Below, piece after piece: positions 34,638-43,437 of a stretch of DNA of 64,000 nt. The position numbers and the translations under genes were made by a program. This stretch comes from Nitrospira sp. (lineage in GTDB: Bacteria; Nitrospirota; Nitrospiria; Nitrospirales; Nitrospiraceae), in the NCBI GenBank assembly GCA_024998625.1, contig JACOEL010000005.1:170185-234184 (forward strand). The letters run 5' to 3'. Position 1 is the stretch's first letter. The number at the start of each line of letters is the position of its first letter. The notes under the pieces are model-generated. The model saw nothing but the letters and a program-made list of their open reading frames with translations. It searched no databases and was not told the origin of the DNA.

Positions 34638-34931
34638 TTACTGCACTCCGACCCGTAACCCTCCGGCCGCCAGCTTCTTCCCGATCTCTTCCGCCGCCTT
34701 TCGCTCTCCCGAATAGACCGTCGCCTGGCCCTCGTGGTCGATGCGCCACGCCAGTTCGAAGGCCCGGGAAGAGTTCATTCCGGGGATGCATTTACAGAAG
34801 AGCGCAATGACCTGCTGATAGGTGTGGCAGTCGCAGTTGAACACGATGACTCGTGCTTCCAGGTCGTCGCCGGTGCCCACGTCGGTCGTGTCGAGGGCCT
34901 CGGGGGTCATGACAGGGGTGAGGGTGCTCAT
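34638..34931 (-). CDS. ClpS-like protein, divergent
   Basis: 97 residues. The core DCHTYQQVIALFCKCIPGMNSSRAFELAWRIDHEGQATVYSGERKAAEEIGKKLAAGGLRV, read in parts, fits the ClpS fold (ligand-binding loop, H..G.A.V pattern, A..I...L). However the NDD-type start motif is replaced by NCDCH, so N-degron binding may be altered. ClpS normally delivers N-end rule substrates to ClpAP. No clpA is adjacent. A stand-alone variant role is possible. Confidence 0.7.
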   Translation of the reverse strand: MSTLTPVMTPEALDTTDVGTGDDLEARVIVFNCDCHTYQQVIALFCKCIPGMNSSRAFELAWRIDHEGQATVYSGERKAAEEIGKKLAAGGLRVGVQ

Positions 34932-35045
34932 GCGGTCGTCTCGCCAGGCGCGGAGTGTAGCAGGTGAGGTAGGGCTGAATGCAACCAGAACCGGTGCCAG
35001 CGGTACATCGATGGTATCAAGCTCCTTGAGTAACCCACCTCGTGT

Positions 35046-35768
35046 TTACTCATGCAGCCCTGATGCGTGTTGCGACAACGGTGCTCCCATGGACGTGCCG
35101 ATAGACTCGTGGGAAAGGTCGATTTCCTCGCGGGCCAGGGTGCGGCTCAGCAGGATATGGTGGGTGTGGGAGTCGGTGACCGGCACCAGGTTGTGCGCGC
35201 GGGACAGACGAATAGTATAGACCTGCGCGGCGACGGTCTTCAACAGGGCCAGGCCGTATTCGAATTGATAGGCCTCATCCAGCGTCTGGGTCGGTTTTGC
35301 GAGGCGTTGCACGAGGGCGACGTTGTAGCGCGCGGTTGCGCGGTCCGGCTCAAGCAGTCGGAGCAACGCGGCCGGGCCGGGCACCAGCGACGATCCGATC
35401 CTCATCGCATGCATGAGATCGAAGAGCCCGCGTTGAAAACGCCGATCGTTTCTAAGCCCGTCATGAAACAGGGTGCGCCAACGGGAATCGCTCAGGTCAC
35501 GATCGATGGCCGCCACGGCGGTCTCGTCCAACGGGCCGCTGACCGGATACCCTTGCACCAGGCGGCCGCTCGTGACGAGCAGCGGATGCTCGTCCCCCAT
35601 GCGGTCCTGATAGGCCATGGTGCCCATCAGCGGAGTGAGACGGAGCGCCATGTAGTCGCGGAAATGGACGGCATCGTACCGTGCGAGCAGAGCCTCAAGG
35701 GTGTGCGGGGCGCAGAGGTGGAACGGGTGAAAGAGAGCGTTGCGGGTGCGGGAGGACAAGCCATTCAT
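35046..35768 (-). CDS. hypothetical protein of about 240 residues
   Basis: 240 residues from ATG at 35768, the start that follows the last plausible upstream signal; earlier in-frame ATGs would make it 273 residues. Sequence: HPFHLCAPHTLEALLARYDAV, LRLTPLMGTMAYQDRMGDEHP, and later LLRLLEPDRATARYNVALVQRL. It is helical, without signal peptide, membrane helix or recognised motif. It precedes a small basic gene on the same strand. Confidence 0.5.
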   Translation of the reverse strand: MNGLSSRTRNALFHPFHLCAPHTLEALLARYDAVHFRDYMALRLTPLMGTMAYQDRMGDEHPLLVTSGRLVQGYPVSGPLDETAVAAIDRDLSDSRWRTLFHDGLRNDRRFQRGLFDLMHAMRIGSSLVPGPAALLRLLEPDRATARYNVALVQRLAKPTQTLDEAYQFEYGLALLKTVAAQVYTIRLSRAHNLVPVTDSHTHHILLSRTLAREEIDLSHESIGTSMGAPLSQHASGLHE

Positions 35769-35867
35769 GAATCGTATTGCTATCAATCGAAGGTGGGATC
35801 GGGGCGGTGTGTGCACGGGTGGTGCGCGGGAATGGTCGTATCGTTCTCCGCTGGTTGCGGTGCTCAA

Positions 35868-36065
35868 TCACCAGGTGTCCATATCGATGACTTCGGTCGC
35901 GTCCCAGAGATTTTTCAGTTCCGCCTCTGCAATGGCCTTTTCCCGATCGGCTTCGGTGTCCTCTCCGAATCGCTTAGTCTGGCTGCTGTCCTGCTCGGCC
36001 GAGGCTGCAGGCTGTTCGGCGGACTGACGTCGACGCCGCTTGTTGGGGTCCATGTTCACTGGCAT
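35868..36065 (-). CDS. small acidic/basic hypothetical protein
   Basis: 65 residues. AAAGGAGG lies just upstream, so translation is very likely. It begins MPVNMDPNKRRRRQS and continues with a disordered, charged region rich in Glu, Ala and Gln. No family. It is transcribed after hemW in the minus direction and could be part of that transcript. Confidence 0.5.
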   Translation of the reverse strand: MPVNMDPNKRRRRQSAEQPAASAEQDSSQTKRFGEDTEADREKAIAEAELKNLWDATEVIDMDTW

Positions 36066-36088
36066 GACGGATGCCTCCTTTCAGGTTG

Positions 36089-37291
36089 TCAGTCTCCCCT
36101 CTGTCGGGTCCTGAAGTCAATGGGAGGAGGGGAATGGGGCTCGTGCTCCAGGCTTGCCAGCAGAGTCACTGCGACAGTATCAGCATAGCGTCGGCCTCTG
36201 GTGGTGAGTCGCACCCGCTCGCCTTTGCGTTCGAGGATGTCGTCGCCGATCAATTCGTTTACTTTGCCGGTCAAACCTGAAAATGCCAGCGCTCCCGTTT
36301 CCTTGAGGGTGATGCCCTCGGTCAGCCGGAGTCCGAACACCAGTCGTTCGCAGGCCTCGTCGGCTGGCGTGAGTTGCTCGGATGCTGACACAGGGAGGGT
36401 GCCGGTTCGGAGAGAGGTATTGTAGGCGCGTAGATCGCTCACATTTCCAAATCGCCGGCCCGCGACATAGGATTGCGCGCTGGGCCCCAGGCCGAGATAG
36501 TCTCCGCCGGTCCAGTGCAACTGATTGTGTCGGCTGGCAAATCCGGGACGACAGTAGTTGGAAATTTCGTAGCGCGTGAAACCTGCTCTGCGTAGACTGT
36601 CCTCCGCCAGATCTTCCATCTCATTTTGTAACGTCTCGTCAGGGGTGGGAACCATCCCACGCCGGATCGCTGCCTGCAAGGCGGTGCCTTCTTCGACCGT
36701 CAGGGCATAACAGGAGAGGTGCGTCGGGGCGAGAGCGACGATCTGGCGCAGCGAGGCCGCCCAACTCTCGATGGTTTGTCCGGGGAGGCCGTACATGAGG
36801 TCGAGGTTCAGATCGGTGAAGCCGGCTTGCCGCGCAGCGGTCACCATCTGCACGGTGCTCATAGGACTGCCGGGGCGTCCGACTCGATCCAATTCGAGTT
36901 GATTCATGGATTCAGCGCCGAAACTCACCCGTGTAAATCCGGCTTTGCGCAGGTGCGACAAGCTGTCCTGCGTGACCGATCCCGGATGGGCTTCAATGGT
37001 GATTTCAGCCCCAGCCTGAAGGTCGAACGTCTCCCTCGCCGCCGACAGGACGGTGGCGAGTTGCGGAGAGGACAGGGTCGTGGGCGTTCCCCCACCGAAG
37101 TAGACCGATTCCAACGGTTCCGGTCCAAAGGGCTGCTGCTCACCGTACAGGCGCAGTTCGGTCAACAAGGAGTGCAGAAACTCTTCCGCGGCGCGCGCGT
37201 GATGGATTTCGAGATAGAAGGCGCAGAAATGACAGCGCTGCTGGCAGAAGGGGACGTGAATGTAGAGGCCGCGGCCGGTCGCCTGAGGCAT
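36089..37291 (-). CDS. hemW: HemW-like radical SAM protein
   Basis: 400 residues. The N-terminus carries the three cysteines of the 4Fe-4S cluster in CQQRCHFC (C16, C20, C23). Downstream are GGGTPTTL, the HemW EAHPGS-like stretch (TIEAHPGSVTQDSL) and FGAESMNQLELDRVGR. HemW is a heme chaperone that binds heme; older annotations call it coproporphyrinogen III oxidase. The family requires all three cysteines, which are present. It is preceded by a 65-residue gene and followed in coordinates by a hypothetical gene 14 bases away. Confidence 0.88.
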   Translation of the reverse strand: MPQATGRGLYIHVPFCQQRCHFCAFYLEIHHARAAEEFLHSLLTELRLYGEQQPFGPEPLESVYFGGGTPTTLSSPQLATVLSAARETFDLQAGAEITIEAHPGSVTQDSLSHLRKAGFTRVSFGAESMNQLELDRVGRPGSPMSTVQMVTAARQAGFTDLNLDLMYGLPGQTIESWAASLRQIVALAPTHLSCYALTVEEGTALQAAIRRGMVPTPDETLQNEMEDLAEDSLRRAGFTRYEISNYCRPGFASRHNQLHWTGGDYLGLGPSAQSYVAGRRFGNVSDLRAYNTSLRTGTLPVSASEQLTPADEACERLVFGLRLTEGITLKETGALAFSGLTGKVNELIGDDILERKGERVRLTTRGRRYADTVAVTLLASLEHEPHSPPPIDFRTRQRGD

Positions 37292-37305
37292 GGCTGTTCG
37301 CCCGG

Positions 37306-37560
37306 TTAGGGTGCGGGTGAAAAATCCCGGATCATCGCAACTTCAATTTCTTCCGCCGGCGATTTCCCGCGATTGCGGACATGCGCCTTCCATGCGGGAT
37401 ATTCTCGCAGCGTCTCGAACAGGTTCTTGATGAGTACCGGTTTGATTTGCAGTTCCCATTCACGTAGCCACGCCTGTTCATCGTGAGGGCCTTCATAGTC
37501 GTCCGGGAATTGCGCTTCGAGACTGATTCGAAAGACAAACGATGTATCTTCTGACCACAT
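37306..37560 (-). CDS. hypothetical protein of 84 residues
   Basis: 84 residues, with many aromatic and acidic residues (FVFRISLEAQFPDDYEGPHDEQAW, read in parts). No signal, membrane helix or known motif. It lies 14 bases upstream of hemW in the transcription direction, so the two are probably co-transcribed. Confidence 0.5.
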   Translation of the reverse strand: MWSEDTSFVFRISLEAQFPDDYEGPHDEQAWLREWELQIKPVLIKNLFETLREYPAWKAHVRNRGKSPAEEIEVAMIRDFSPAP

Positions 37561-37584
37561 CTGTGGACTCCCCTCGGCTGATGA

Positions 37585-37614
37585 TTGCGAACTAGAACCG
37601 ACCTTACTTATAAT
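37585..37614 (+). promoter_or_regulatory. sigma-70-like promoter for the FmdB-type gene
   Basis: TTGCGA at 37585-37590 and a perfect TATAAT at 37609-37614 are separated by 18 bases. The start codon at 37642 follows an AAGGAG site, so the leader is short. Confidence 0.6.
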
Positions 37615-37641
37615 ATTTTAGATCTTAAGGAGTACAGCACC

Positions 37642-37869
37642 ATGCCCATCTTCGAGTACGTCTGTAAGGAATGCAACCATCGGTTTGAACTGTTGGTCCG
37701 CGGCGACGTCGTGCCGGCCTGTCCGGCGTGCAAGGGCACTGGACTCGACAAGCAGTTTTCGGCCTTTGGAGTCGGCGCAACCGGCGGATGGCCCGTCACC
37801 TCCAGTTCCGGCGGTGGCTGTGGCTCCTGTGGGGATCCTCGCGGCCCCGGTTCCTGTTCGATGAACTAA
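37642..37869 (+). CDS. FmdB-family zinc ribbon protein
   Basis: 75 residues. The start MPIFEYVCKECNHRFELL and the CPAC pair define the FmdB putative regulatory zinc ribbon. The C-terminus is glycine- and cysteine-rich (GGGCGSCGDPRGPGSCSMN). The start at 37642 is supported by AAGGAG upstream. Members are small and of unknown function. Followed closely by a 105-residue gene. Confidence 0.85.
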   Translation: MPIFEYVCKECNHRFELLVRGDVVPACPACKGTGLDKQFSAFGVGATGGWPVTSSSGGGCGSCGDPRGPGSCSMN

Positions 37870-37901
37870 TTATCTTTTTGTTTTACTGGATCATCCTCAT
37901 C

Positions 37902-38219
37902 ATGGACGAGCAGGAAGAGCAGGTGCGTCGTGCCATCGGGACGCTCCTACAATCGGACCCGCTGATCAAGTTGCTGCAGGAAGTCAGGTTGGGAAGAATG
38001 AAAGCCACTGATCCTGGGTTGCGGGCGGTGACAGAATCCTGGATCGGTGTCTATGCGCAGGTCTTGAAATCCCAGTCGGTGCCTGCAGCCTCGTTACCTC
38101 GCTTAGATCCTTCACCACGGCTTCAGGTGCTGGTCGATATGGGCGTGTTGTCGTGGGAGCATCCCGGAACAAAAGACCTTCGCGACCTCTTTCAGCGGGT
38201 GTCGGCACCCGCCGCCTGA
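37902..38219 (+). CDS. small hypothetical protein
   Basis: 105 residues, starting 32 bases after the FmdB-type gene. The sequence is acidic at the N-terminus (MDEQEEQVRRAIGTLLQSD) and helical, with no recognised motif. It is followed after 4 bases by a secreted protein gene, so the three genes form one transcription unit. Confidence 0.5.
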   Translation: MDEQEEQVRRAIGTLLQSDPLIKLLQEVRLGRMKATDPGLRAVTESWIGVYAQVLKSQSVPAASLPRLDPSPRLQVLVDMGVLSWEHPGTKDLRDLFQRVSAPAA

Positions 38220-38223
38220 GCCC

Positions 38224-38913
38224 ATGATTCGCTTCGACAGAGGGTTGCGACTCCTCATGACCCTCCTGCTCTTGGGGGCCCTGAGTCCTGTCTCGACGCG
38301 AGCAGAAGAATCGGCCGGTGTCCGGCCGTTGCGCAACGGCATGGCTGCCGCCCTGGCGAGCCTTCCGGCTCATACCCATCGCCTTCTCGATCAGCAATCG
38401 ATTGAGCAGTTTCTTGTGGAGCTGGACGGCGCGCCGCCAGATTGGGCCACTGTCTATGGGCAGGGGCACCACGACCCAGGCCATGATGAACGGCTCTTTG
38501 CGCTCAACCGTGAGCGTGATGCCCGGCGTGATGGGAAGGCGCCGCTAGAATGGCTGATTGCCTTTGTCTGGCTCGGCGAACTGTCCGGGTTCAATGAGCA
38601 GGAGGGCGGCTTTCACGTGGTGCTAGGGCCGAAGTTCAACCAGACCGGATGGGGCGAGGTGCGGTTCAAACATGAGGACCTGCCTTCCACGCTCATTGCG
38701 TTGGCGGGGCAGGAGACCGCCAGGCTCACAGCGCGGATCCAGCAGGGAATGCCTGTCCCCGTTGCGGTCCTGATCACCGGTCGGCTGATTCCAGAGGAGT
38801 CGTTGATCTACGACTTCTCCCATGACGCAGAGGGGCGGGGACTCATTATGCCGGTGGTGCGTGTCGAGTCGGTGGACTTTGTGCTGGAGGGCGGACAGCA
38901 TTGGCAGCCGTGA
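38224..38913 (+). CDS. secreted hypothetical protein
   Basis: 229 residues. A signal peptide (GLRLLMTLLLLGALSPVSTRA) is followed by a region with GHHDPGHDERLFALNRERDARRDG and VWLGELSGFNEQEGGFHVV. The His and Asp richness may reflect metal binding, but no family is recognised. Co-transcribed with the two small genes before it. Confidence 0.6.
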   Translation: MIRFDRGLRLLMTLLLLGALSPVSTRAEESAGVRPLRNGMAAALASLPAHTHRLLDQQSIEQFLVELDGAPPDWATVYGQGHHDPGHDERLFALNRERDARRDGKAPLEWLIAFVWLGELSGFNEQEGGFHVVLGPKFNQTGWGEVRFKHEDLPSTLIALAGQETARLTARIQQGMPVPVAVLITGRLIPEESLIYDFSHDAEGRGLIMPVVRVESVDFVLEGGQHWQP

Positions 38914-38924
38914 CCGGAACGTGA

Positions 38925-39560
38925 TTATTTCAGGTTGGGATAGGCCTGATGCAGGCAGGTATCGCACACGGTTTCGGCGACCTTAGCGCGGGCCTGCCGG
39001 CGTAGGTAATCTTCCACTCGTTGCCAATGGGGGCCGTCGCTTTTGACGCGCTTGCACTTGGCGCAGATGTGGACTGTACCATGGAGCGTAGTGATCTGCT
39101 CGAACGCATGGTCGAGCTCCTTGGTCCGCTCCAGGAGTTCCTGCTCACGAAGTTTCCTGGCATCGATCTCCTGTTTGAGGCTGAGCGCATTGGCCACCCG
39201 GGCGATCAGTTCAGCCGGGATCACCGGCTTTCGAATGTAGTCCGTGGCGCCGGATGTGTAGGCTGCCTGAATATCCTTCGCCTCCGTATGCGCCGTAATG
39301 ACGATGATGGGCAACCCCTGCAGCTGCTCCTCCATCCGGATGCGCTCGCAGGCCTCCAACCCATCGATCTCCGGCATTTGGATATCCATCAGCACTAAGT
39401 CGATTCCGCTGGTCTGCTTTCCGCGTTTCCCGACCCCCAGGAGTTGTAGCCCCTCCCGCGCGGTGCCGACCGGGAGGAGCGGGCCGAACCCCGCACTGTG
39501 GAGAATGGCGAAAAGCAGGTCCCGCTCTTCTTGGAAGTCGTCGATGATCAGAATGCTCAT
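38925..39560 (-). CDS. response regulator with C-terminal CxxC domain
   Basis: 211 residues. The REC domain has DD at 7-8, phosphoacceptor D59 and conserved K111. A coiled-coil linker follows, then a tail with CAKCKRVKSDG and VCDTC, the Cys module also seen in the stand-alone gene at 26795. No DNA-binding or enzymatic output domain is present. It is encoded 38 bases downstream of the REC-HPt gene in the transcription direction, so the two probably exchange phosphate or act together. Confidence 0.82.
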   Translation of the reverse strand: MSILIIDDFQEERDLLFAILHSAGFGPLLPVGTAREGLQLLGVGKRGKQTSGIDLVLMDIQMPEIDGLEACERIRMEEQLQGLPIIVITAHTEAKDIQAAYTSGATDYIRKPVIPAELIARVANALSLKQEIDARKLREQELLERTKELDHAFEQITTLHGTVHICAKCKRVKSDGPHWQRVEDYLRRQARAKVAETVCDTCLHQAYPNLK

Positions 39561-39598
39561 GGTGCCTCTGTTCCTCCGAAGGGTCTCCTGAAATCTCC

Positions 39599-40744
39599 TC
39601 AGGCGGCGTGATCGACTCCGGCGAGGATGGTCGCCAGTCCGTCGAGGTCCCGGCGAATCGCCTCACGATCGTGGGATCGGGCTGCCTGTTCCAGGCGTTG
39701 TCCTACCGCTCCGATGTCGGGAAATCCGAACGAGCCTGCGAGGCCTTTCATGCGGTGCCCCGTGGTGCGAATCGCTTCATAGTCTCCCTGAACCAAGGCT
39801 TCCTGCATCATGGTGAGATCCGTGCGGCGATTGGCGAGAAACGCCGGCAGGCGTCGCCGGATCTCGTCGTCGATGCGTTCTGTCTCGTGCGGCGGTCCCG
39901 TAGCCTGTGCCGGTGTGCTGTCGGTTATCGGATAAAACCGGCGGTATTTGCGCAGGGTGTTGAACAAGTGCGCTTTCGTGATGGGCTTGGTCAGGAAGTC
40001 CGTGCAGCCCACCGCGAGGCTCTGTGCCTGAGTGTCAGCCACGCTGCTCGCCGTCAGGGCCACGATTGTGGCGGGGGGACGTTTGTGGGAGGTTTCCCAG
40101 GCACGCATCGTGCGGGTGGCGGTGAAGCCGTCCATCCCGGGCAGGTGCAGGTCGATGAGGACGAAGTCGAATCGGCCTGTCTGGAAGGTCGCGACGGCTT
40201 GCTCGCCATCCGGGGCGATCTCCAGATCGTACGGTGTATTCCGGAAATAGAACCGCATCAGTGTATGCGACTCAATCGAATCGTCGACCAGTAAGACGCG
40301 GGTTTTCTGTGCTGCCGGTTCCGCAGGCACGAGCGGCAGGACCAGCTCCGGCGCTTGAGAGGCCGGTCCCTGTACCTGGGGATGTTCCGATCCGGGCAAC
40401 GTGGGGCGGCTGACCTCACGCAGGTTGCAAGCGGCAGGTTGTCGAGCGAGCTGATAGGTGATGGTCCATAGCCCAAGGATACCGATTGTGCGACTCATGA
40501 GCATGTTCGTCGCTTCGTCAGCTGGGAGTGGTGCGAGGCATCCGGCCGCAATCAATAGCGACCAGCCGCCGACGGCAAACAGGTACATGTGTCGGGGATA
40601 GAGGCGAGAAGCCGGTATGGTCAGCAAGAAGTAGGGAAGCCAGGTGGCCAGTCTGAATTCAGATGTCAGCTCGGCGAGGAAGATGAGGCCCGTCAGGAGG
40701 ACGAGAATGCCGGTCGTCGTGAATCGGGCGGTGTGGAGTGTCAT
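39599..40744 (-). CDS. membrane REC-HPt protein without a kinase domain
   Basis: 381 residues. Hydrophobic segments at about 10-30, 35-55 and 58-75 form an N-terminal membrane region. A REC domain follows at about 140-260 (VLLVDDSIESH, phosphoacceptor in FVLIDLHLPGMDGF), and an HPt domain at 285-370 with the phosphorylatable His in GHRMKGLAGSFGF. There is no HATPase or dimerisation domain, so it depends on an outside kinase. It sits beside a second REC protein. Confidence 0.85.
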   Translation of the reverse strand: MTLHTARFTTTGILVLLTGLIFLAELTSEFRLATWLPYFLLTIPASRLYPRHMYLFAVGGWSLLIAAGCLAPLPADEATNMLMSRTIGILGLWTITYQLARQPAACNLREVSRPTLPGSEHPQVQGPASQAPELVLPLVPAEPAAQKTRVLLVDDSIESHTLMRFYFRNTPYDLEIAPDGEQAVATFQTGRFDFVLIDLHLPGMDGFTATRTMRAWETSHKRPPATIVALTASSVADTQAQSLAVGCTDFLTKPITKAHLFNTLRKYRRFYPITDSTPAQATGPPHETERIDDEIRRRLPAFLANRRTDLTMMQEALVQGDYEAIRTTGHRMKGLAGSFGFPDIGAVGQRLEQAARSHDREAIRRDLDGLATILAGVDHAA

Positions 40745-40920
40745 GGTGCGGTGCTCGAACGATCAGCGTCCGGCGACGCGGATGATGCGTCGCGCTCATC
40801 TGCAGTATAGCGGGAATTGCGTAGGGCACCTAGGATCTCCTGAAATTTGAACAGGCAGATCAGGACAGCGGAGGAGCGCTGAAGCATGCGGCCCGAAGCG
40901 GCGACGGGAGGCCGGCGCGG

Positions 40921-41811
40921 TCAGTAGGCGTCTCTGGCGCAACGGAACCCGGTTCCGGACGGCCGGCTGTCCATCGTTCCCCAGTCGCGGTCGGTCGTGC
41001 GCAGGCTGATCGCCGGTTTGAGCCAGGAACCGCCGCGCATGGCCTTGATGGCCCCGCGTTCCGGACCCTGAGGGTTGGTGAGCGCCGCGGTGCGGTAGTC
41101 GTTGGGGTTGTACCAGTCCTGCACCCATTCGGCGGCATTGCCTGCCATGTCCAGCGCTCCGTAAGGGCTGGCACCGCCCGGAAAGCTGCCTACCGGCAGG
41201 GTCAGGATTTCTCCCTTCAGGCCCTTTTCTTTGGAGATGGCTGCGCCGACGCCCTTGAGCCAGAACGCGTCCCATTCCGTGCTGTCTGCGAACTGCACCG
41301 TCTGACGGGCCCAGTAGCTCGCGCTGTTGCCGTTCTCGAAGTTCCACTCGTTGCCCCAGGGGTACGTTCGCCCGTCTGTTCCCCGCGCCGCTTTTTCCCA
41401 TTCCGCTTCAGTCGGAAGCCGTTTGTTCGCCCAACGACAGAAGGCGACGGCATCAAGCCAACTGACATTGACGACCGGATGTTCCTCGATGCCGGGTAGA
41501 GGCGCATTGTGCTCCCACAACGTCAATGCCGGAGCGGAGTTGGCTGGTGCCTGGTATCCGGTGGTCTGCACGAATTCCTGATAGGCTGCGTTGGTGACTT
41601 CGTGCCGATCGATCCAAAACGCACTGAGGTAGACCAGCCGTAGCGGACGTTCATCCGGAAGCCCGCCGCTCGCTTCGGTTGCCCCCATCTGAAACTCACC
41701 AGCCGGAATGAGCACCATGCCGTCAACCCGAGGAGCCGGGAACGCTGATGGCTGAGAGCCGATGGTCGGAAAGAGGCAGAGTGTCAGAAGAAGCACAGGC
41801 GTCAGTCTCAT
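40921..41811 (-). CDS. secreted SUMF1/FGE-family protein
   Basis: 296 residues with a signal peptide (LTPVLLLTLCLFPTIG). It has the FGE-sulfatase fold: FQMGATEASGGLPDERP, FWIDRHEVTNAAYQEFV, PVVNVSWLDAVAFCRWANKRLPTEAEWEKAARG and the terminal RGGSW...SGTGFRCARD. It lacks the paired active-site cysteines required for formylglycine synthesis as far as I can see, so it is probably a structural or ligand-binding relative. It is convergent-adjacent to the PqqC-like gene. Confidence 0.8.
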   Translation of the reverse strand: MRLTPVLLLTLCLFPTIGSQPSAFPAPRVDGMVLIPAGEFQMGATEASGGLPDERPLRLVYLSAFWIDRHEVTNAAYQEFVQTTGYQAPANSAPALTLWEHNAPLPGIEEHPVVNVSWLDAVAFCRWANKRLPTEAEWEKAARGTDGRTYPWGNEWNFENGNSASYWARQTVQFADSTEWDAFWLKGVGAAISKEKGLKGEILTLPVGSFPGGASPYGALDMAGNAAEWVQDWYNPNDYRTAALTNPQGPERGAIKAMRGGSWLKPAISLRTTDRDWGTMDSRPSGTGFRCARDAY

Positions 41812-41815
41812 CCAG

Positions 41816-42568
41816 TTAGGCTTTCTTCAGCTTACAGGCTTTGGCGACGCTGTCGCGGTAGGCCATCCACAAGGAGAGGCCTTTGTTGACGCACGATAGC
41901 ACGGCGTTTTGTTGGCTTCGGGACTCGGCATAATTGACGACCATCGTGTAGGCATCCTGTCGATGACCCGCCTCAACTTTCTGGTGGGCGCGAATCAAAT
42001 CCATGTGCTGCCGGTCGATCCCATGGTGACGAATCAGGGGATGGACGTCGATATAGGCTTCAATTTCGGCCTGGGTTTTCGGCTTGGATGGTGTCTGGAT
42101 TTCCTGCCTGTCTTTGATGCTGCCCTCGACAAACACGGCGAGGGCGGCGGCGCCGACTACCCAGTCACGACTGGCCGTGACCTTTTCCAGCCACGCTCGG
42201 TACCGCGCACTGGCGGGGAGGAGTTTCGCCCTGCGAAACACGTCGCTGTCGAACCCCAGACCGCACATCATCTCGTTGAAGAGTTCAGGATGGGATCGGC
42301 CGAAGGAGAGCCCGCCGGTATCTTCTTCATAAATATTCTCGGCCAACATGCGTCGCACATCGGGAGGCGGGTTCTGCCCGTGCACGCGGGCCAGCAGAAC
42401 CGGGAAATCGCGAACGTAGACCAGGAACTCCTGTTGATAGTGGACCTTCAGTTGGGCCTTCGATATTCCTGGCCCCATGATGATCGGCCAGGCCCAGTGG
42501 TGTTTGCGGTCCATGATCGCCAACAGCCGTTCGAGAAATTGCGTGCGGCTCAATCTCTTGTGTGCCAT
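41816..42568 (-). CDS. PqqC/CADD-like helical redox protein
   Basis: 250 residues. The heme-oxygenase-like all-helical fold is suggested by YQQEFLVYVRDFP, the metal-ligand region MLAENIYEEDTGG and HPELFNEM, and by the second-half histidines in DLIRAHQKVEAGHRQDAY. Relatives include PqqC (pyrroloquinoline quinone synthesis), TenA, and the CADD-type enzyme that makes p-aminobenzoate. Which reaction it performs is not clear; a folate role is a plausible guess in autotrophs. Its stop lies 4 bases upstream of the SUMF1-like gene start on the same strand. Confidence 0.68.
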   Translation of the reverse strand: MAHKRLSRTQFLERLLAIMDRKHHWAWPIIMGPGISKAQLKVHYQQEFLVYVRDFPVLLARVHGQNPPPDVRRMLAENIYEEDTGGLSFGRSHPELFNEMMCGLGFDSDVFRRAKLLPASARYRAWLEKVTASRDWVVGAAALAVFVEGSIKDRQEIQTPSKPKTQAEIEAYIDVHPLIRHHGIDRQHMDLIRAHQKVEAGHRQDAYTMVVNYAESRSQQNAVLSCVNKGLSLWMAYRDSVAKACKLKKA

Positions 42569-42615
42569 GCCTTGCCTTCCTTCTTTCTCACTGGCTACAA
42601 TCAGCCACCGATCAG

Positions 42616-42900
42616 ATGAAGCCTATCACGATTCAAGATTCCGACCAGATTCTCAACTTCCTCGCCGAAGTGGCCCTGCGTGGCAAGGGGTTTACCACCG
42701 ACTGCCTGCTGGATTATGTCCTGGACGAGGGATTTACCGAACCGATCTATCTGAACGCCTCCGGCGAGGATCCGGATGCCTTCTATAAGGATCAGCCTCA
42801 GGCCTGGGCCATCTACCAAGTCCGCGAGTGGAAGCGAGTACTGACCGTGTCGGGGGGCGCCGGGAAGGAACGGCGCGTGCAGATCACTGAAACCCCCTAA
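42616..42900 (+). CDS. hypothetical protein of 94 residues
   Basis: 94 residues from ATG at 42616. Sequence MKPITIQDSDQILNFLAEVALRG, then YLNASGEDPDAFY and EWKRVLTVSGG. No membrane segment or family is recognised. It is divergent from the PqqC-like gene, with a 47-base gap holding both promoters. Confidence 0.5.
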   Translation: MKPITIQDSDQILNFLAEVALRGKGFTTDCLLDYVLDEGFTEPIYLNASGEDPDAFYKDQPQAWAIYQVREWKRVLTVSGGAGKERRVQITETP

Positions 42901-43128
42901 GCCGTCCGTGCCGGGCCGCCGGCCCCTGGCTTCGAAGGATTCATGCTCGCCTCGTTCACAGGGTAGTTGCCCGACCTGATGGAAGATCCTGCACTCACTC
43001 ATCAGTCAGTGTATTGACCGACCGACAGAATTGCAACGAATCGCGCACTGTCAGCCGCCCGGCCTGCCGGTTCCAGACGAGCCTGTTCGGAATGTGGCTT
43101 TCAACTGCGGACCGGGAGACCGACCTTC

Positions 43129-43398
43129 ATGCCAAGACACCCCCCTGAGCGTTCCACGAAACTGGTCACCCTGTGCGAATCGGGAGACGTCGGTGAGTTG
43201 GCGCTGATCAAGAGCCTGCTCGACGGCAATGGGATTATCTACGCCGTGCAGCATGAACACGTCGGGGCACTATACCCCGGGGTTGCGCTGTTGGGTAGCC
43301 GGGTGATGGTGGAGGAGCGGGACAAGCAGCGGGCCGAGGTGCTGCTCAGTCGTCTGGCCCTGCAGATTCGTGAAACGACCGGTGATGTGGACGGATGA
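43129..43398 (+). CDS. DUF2007-type putative signal-transducing protein
   Basis: 89 residues. Pattern LVTLCESGDVGELALIKSLLDGNGI, then YPGVALLGSRVMVEERDKQRAEVLL matches DUF2007, a small beta-alpha domain found alone or fused to zinc ribbons. No enzymatic role is known. It stands alone, preceded by a 228-base gap without features. Confidence 0.7.
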   Translation: MPRHPPERSTKLVTLCESGDVGELALIKSLLDGNGIIYAVQHEHVGALYPGVALLGSRVMVEERDKQRAEVLLSRLALQIRETTGDVDG

Positions 43399-43437
43399 CG
43401 TATTGAGCAGCGGCCTACCGGCTGGATCGACGGCCGC

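Noticed and set aside
43399..43437. Copy of the dispersed repeat between convergent genes
   Set aside because: GCGGCC and GGCCGC arms are present, but the diagnostic centre CAACGTACC and the outer arms are missing.
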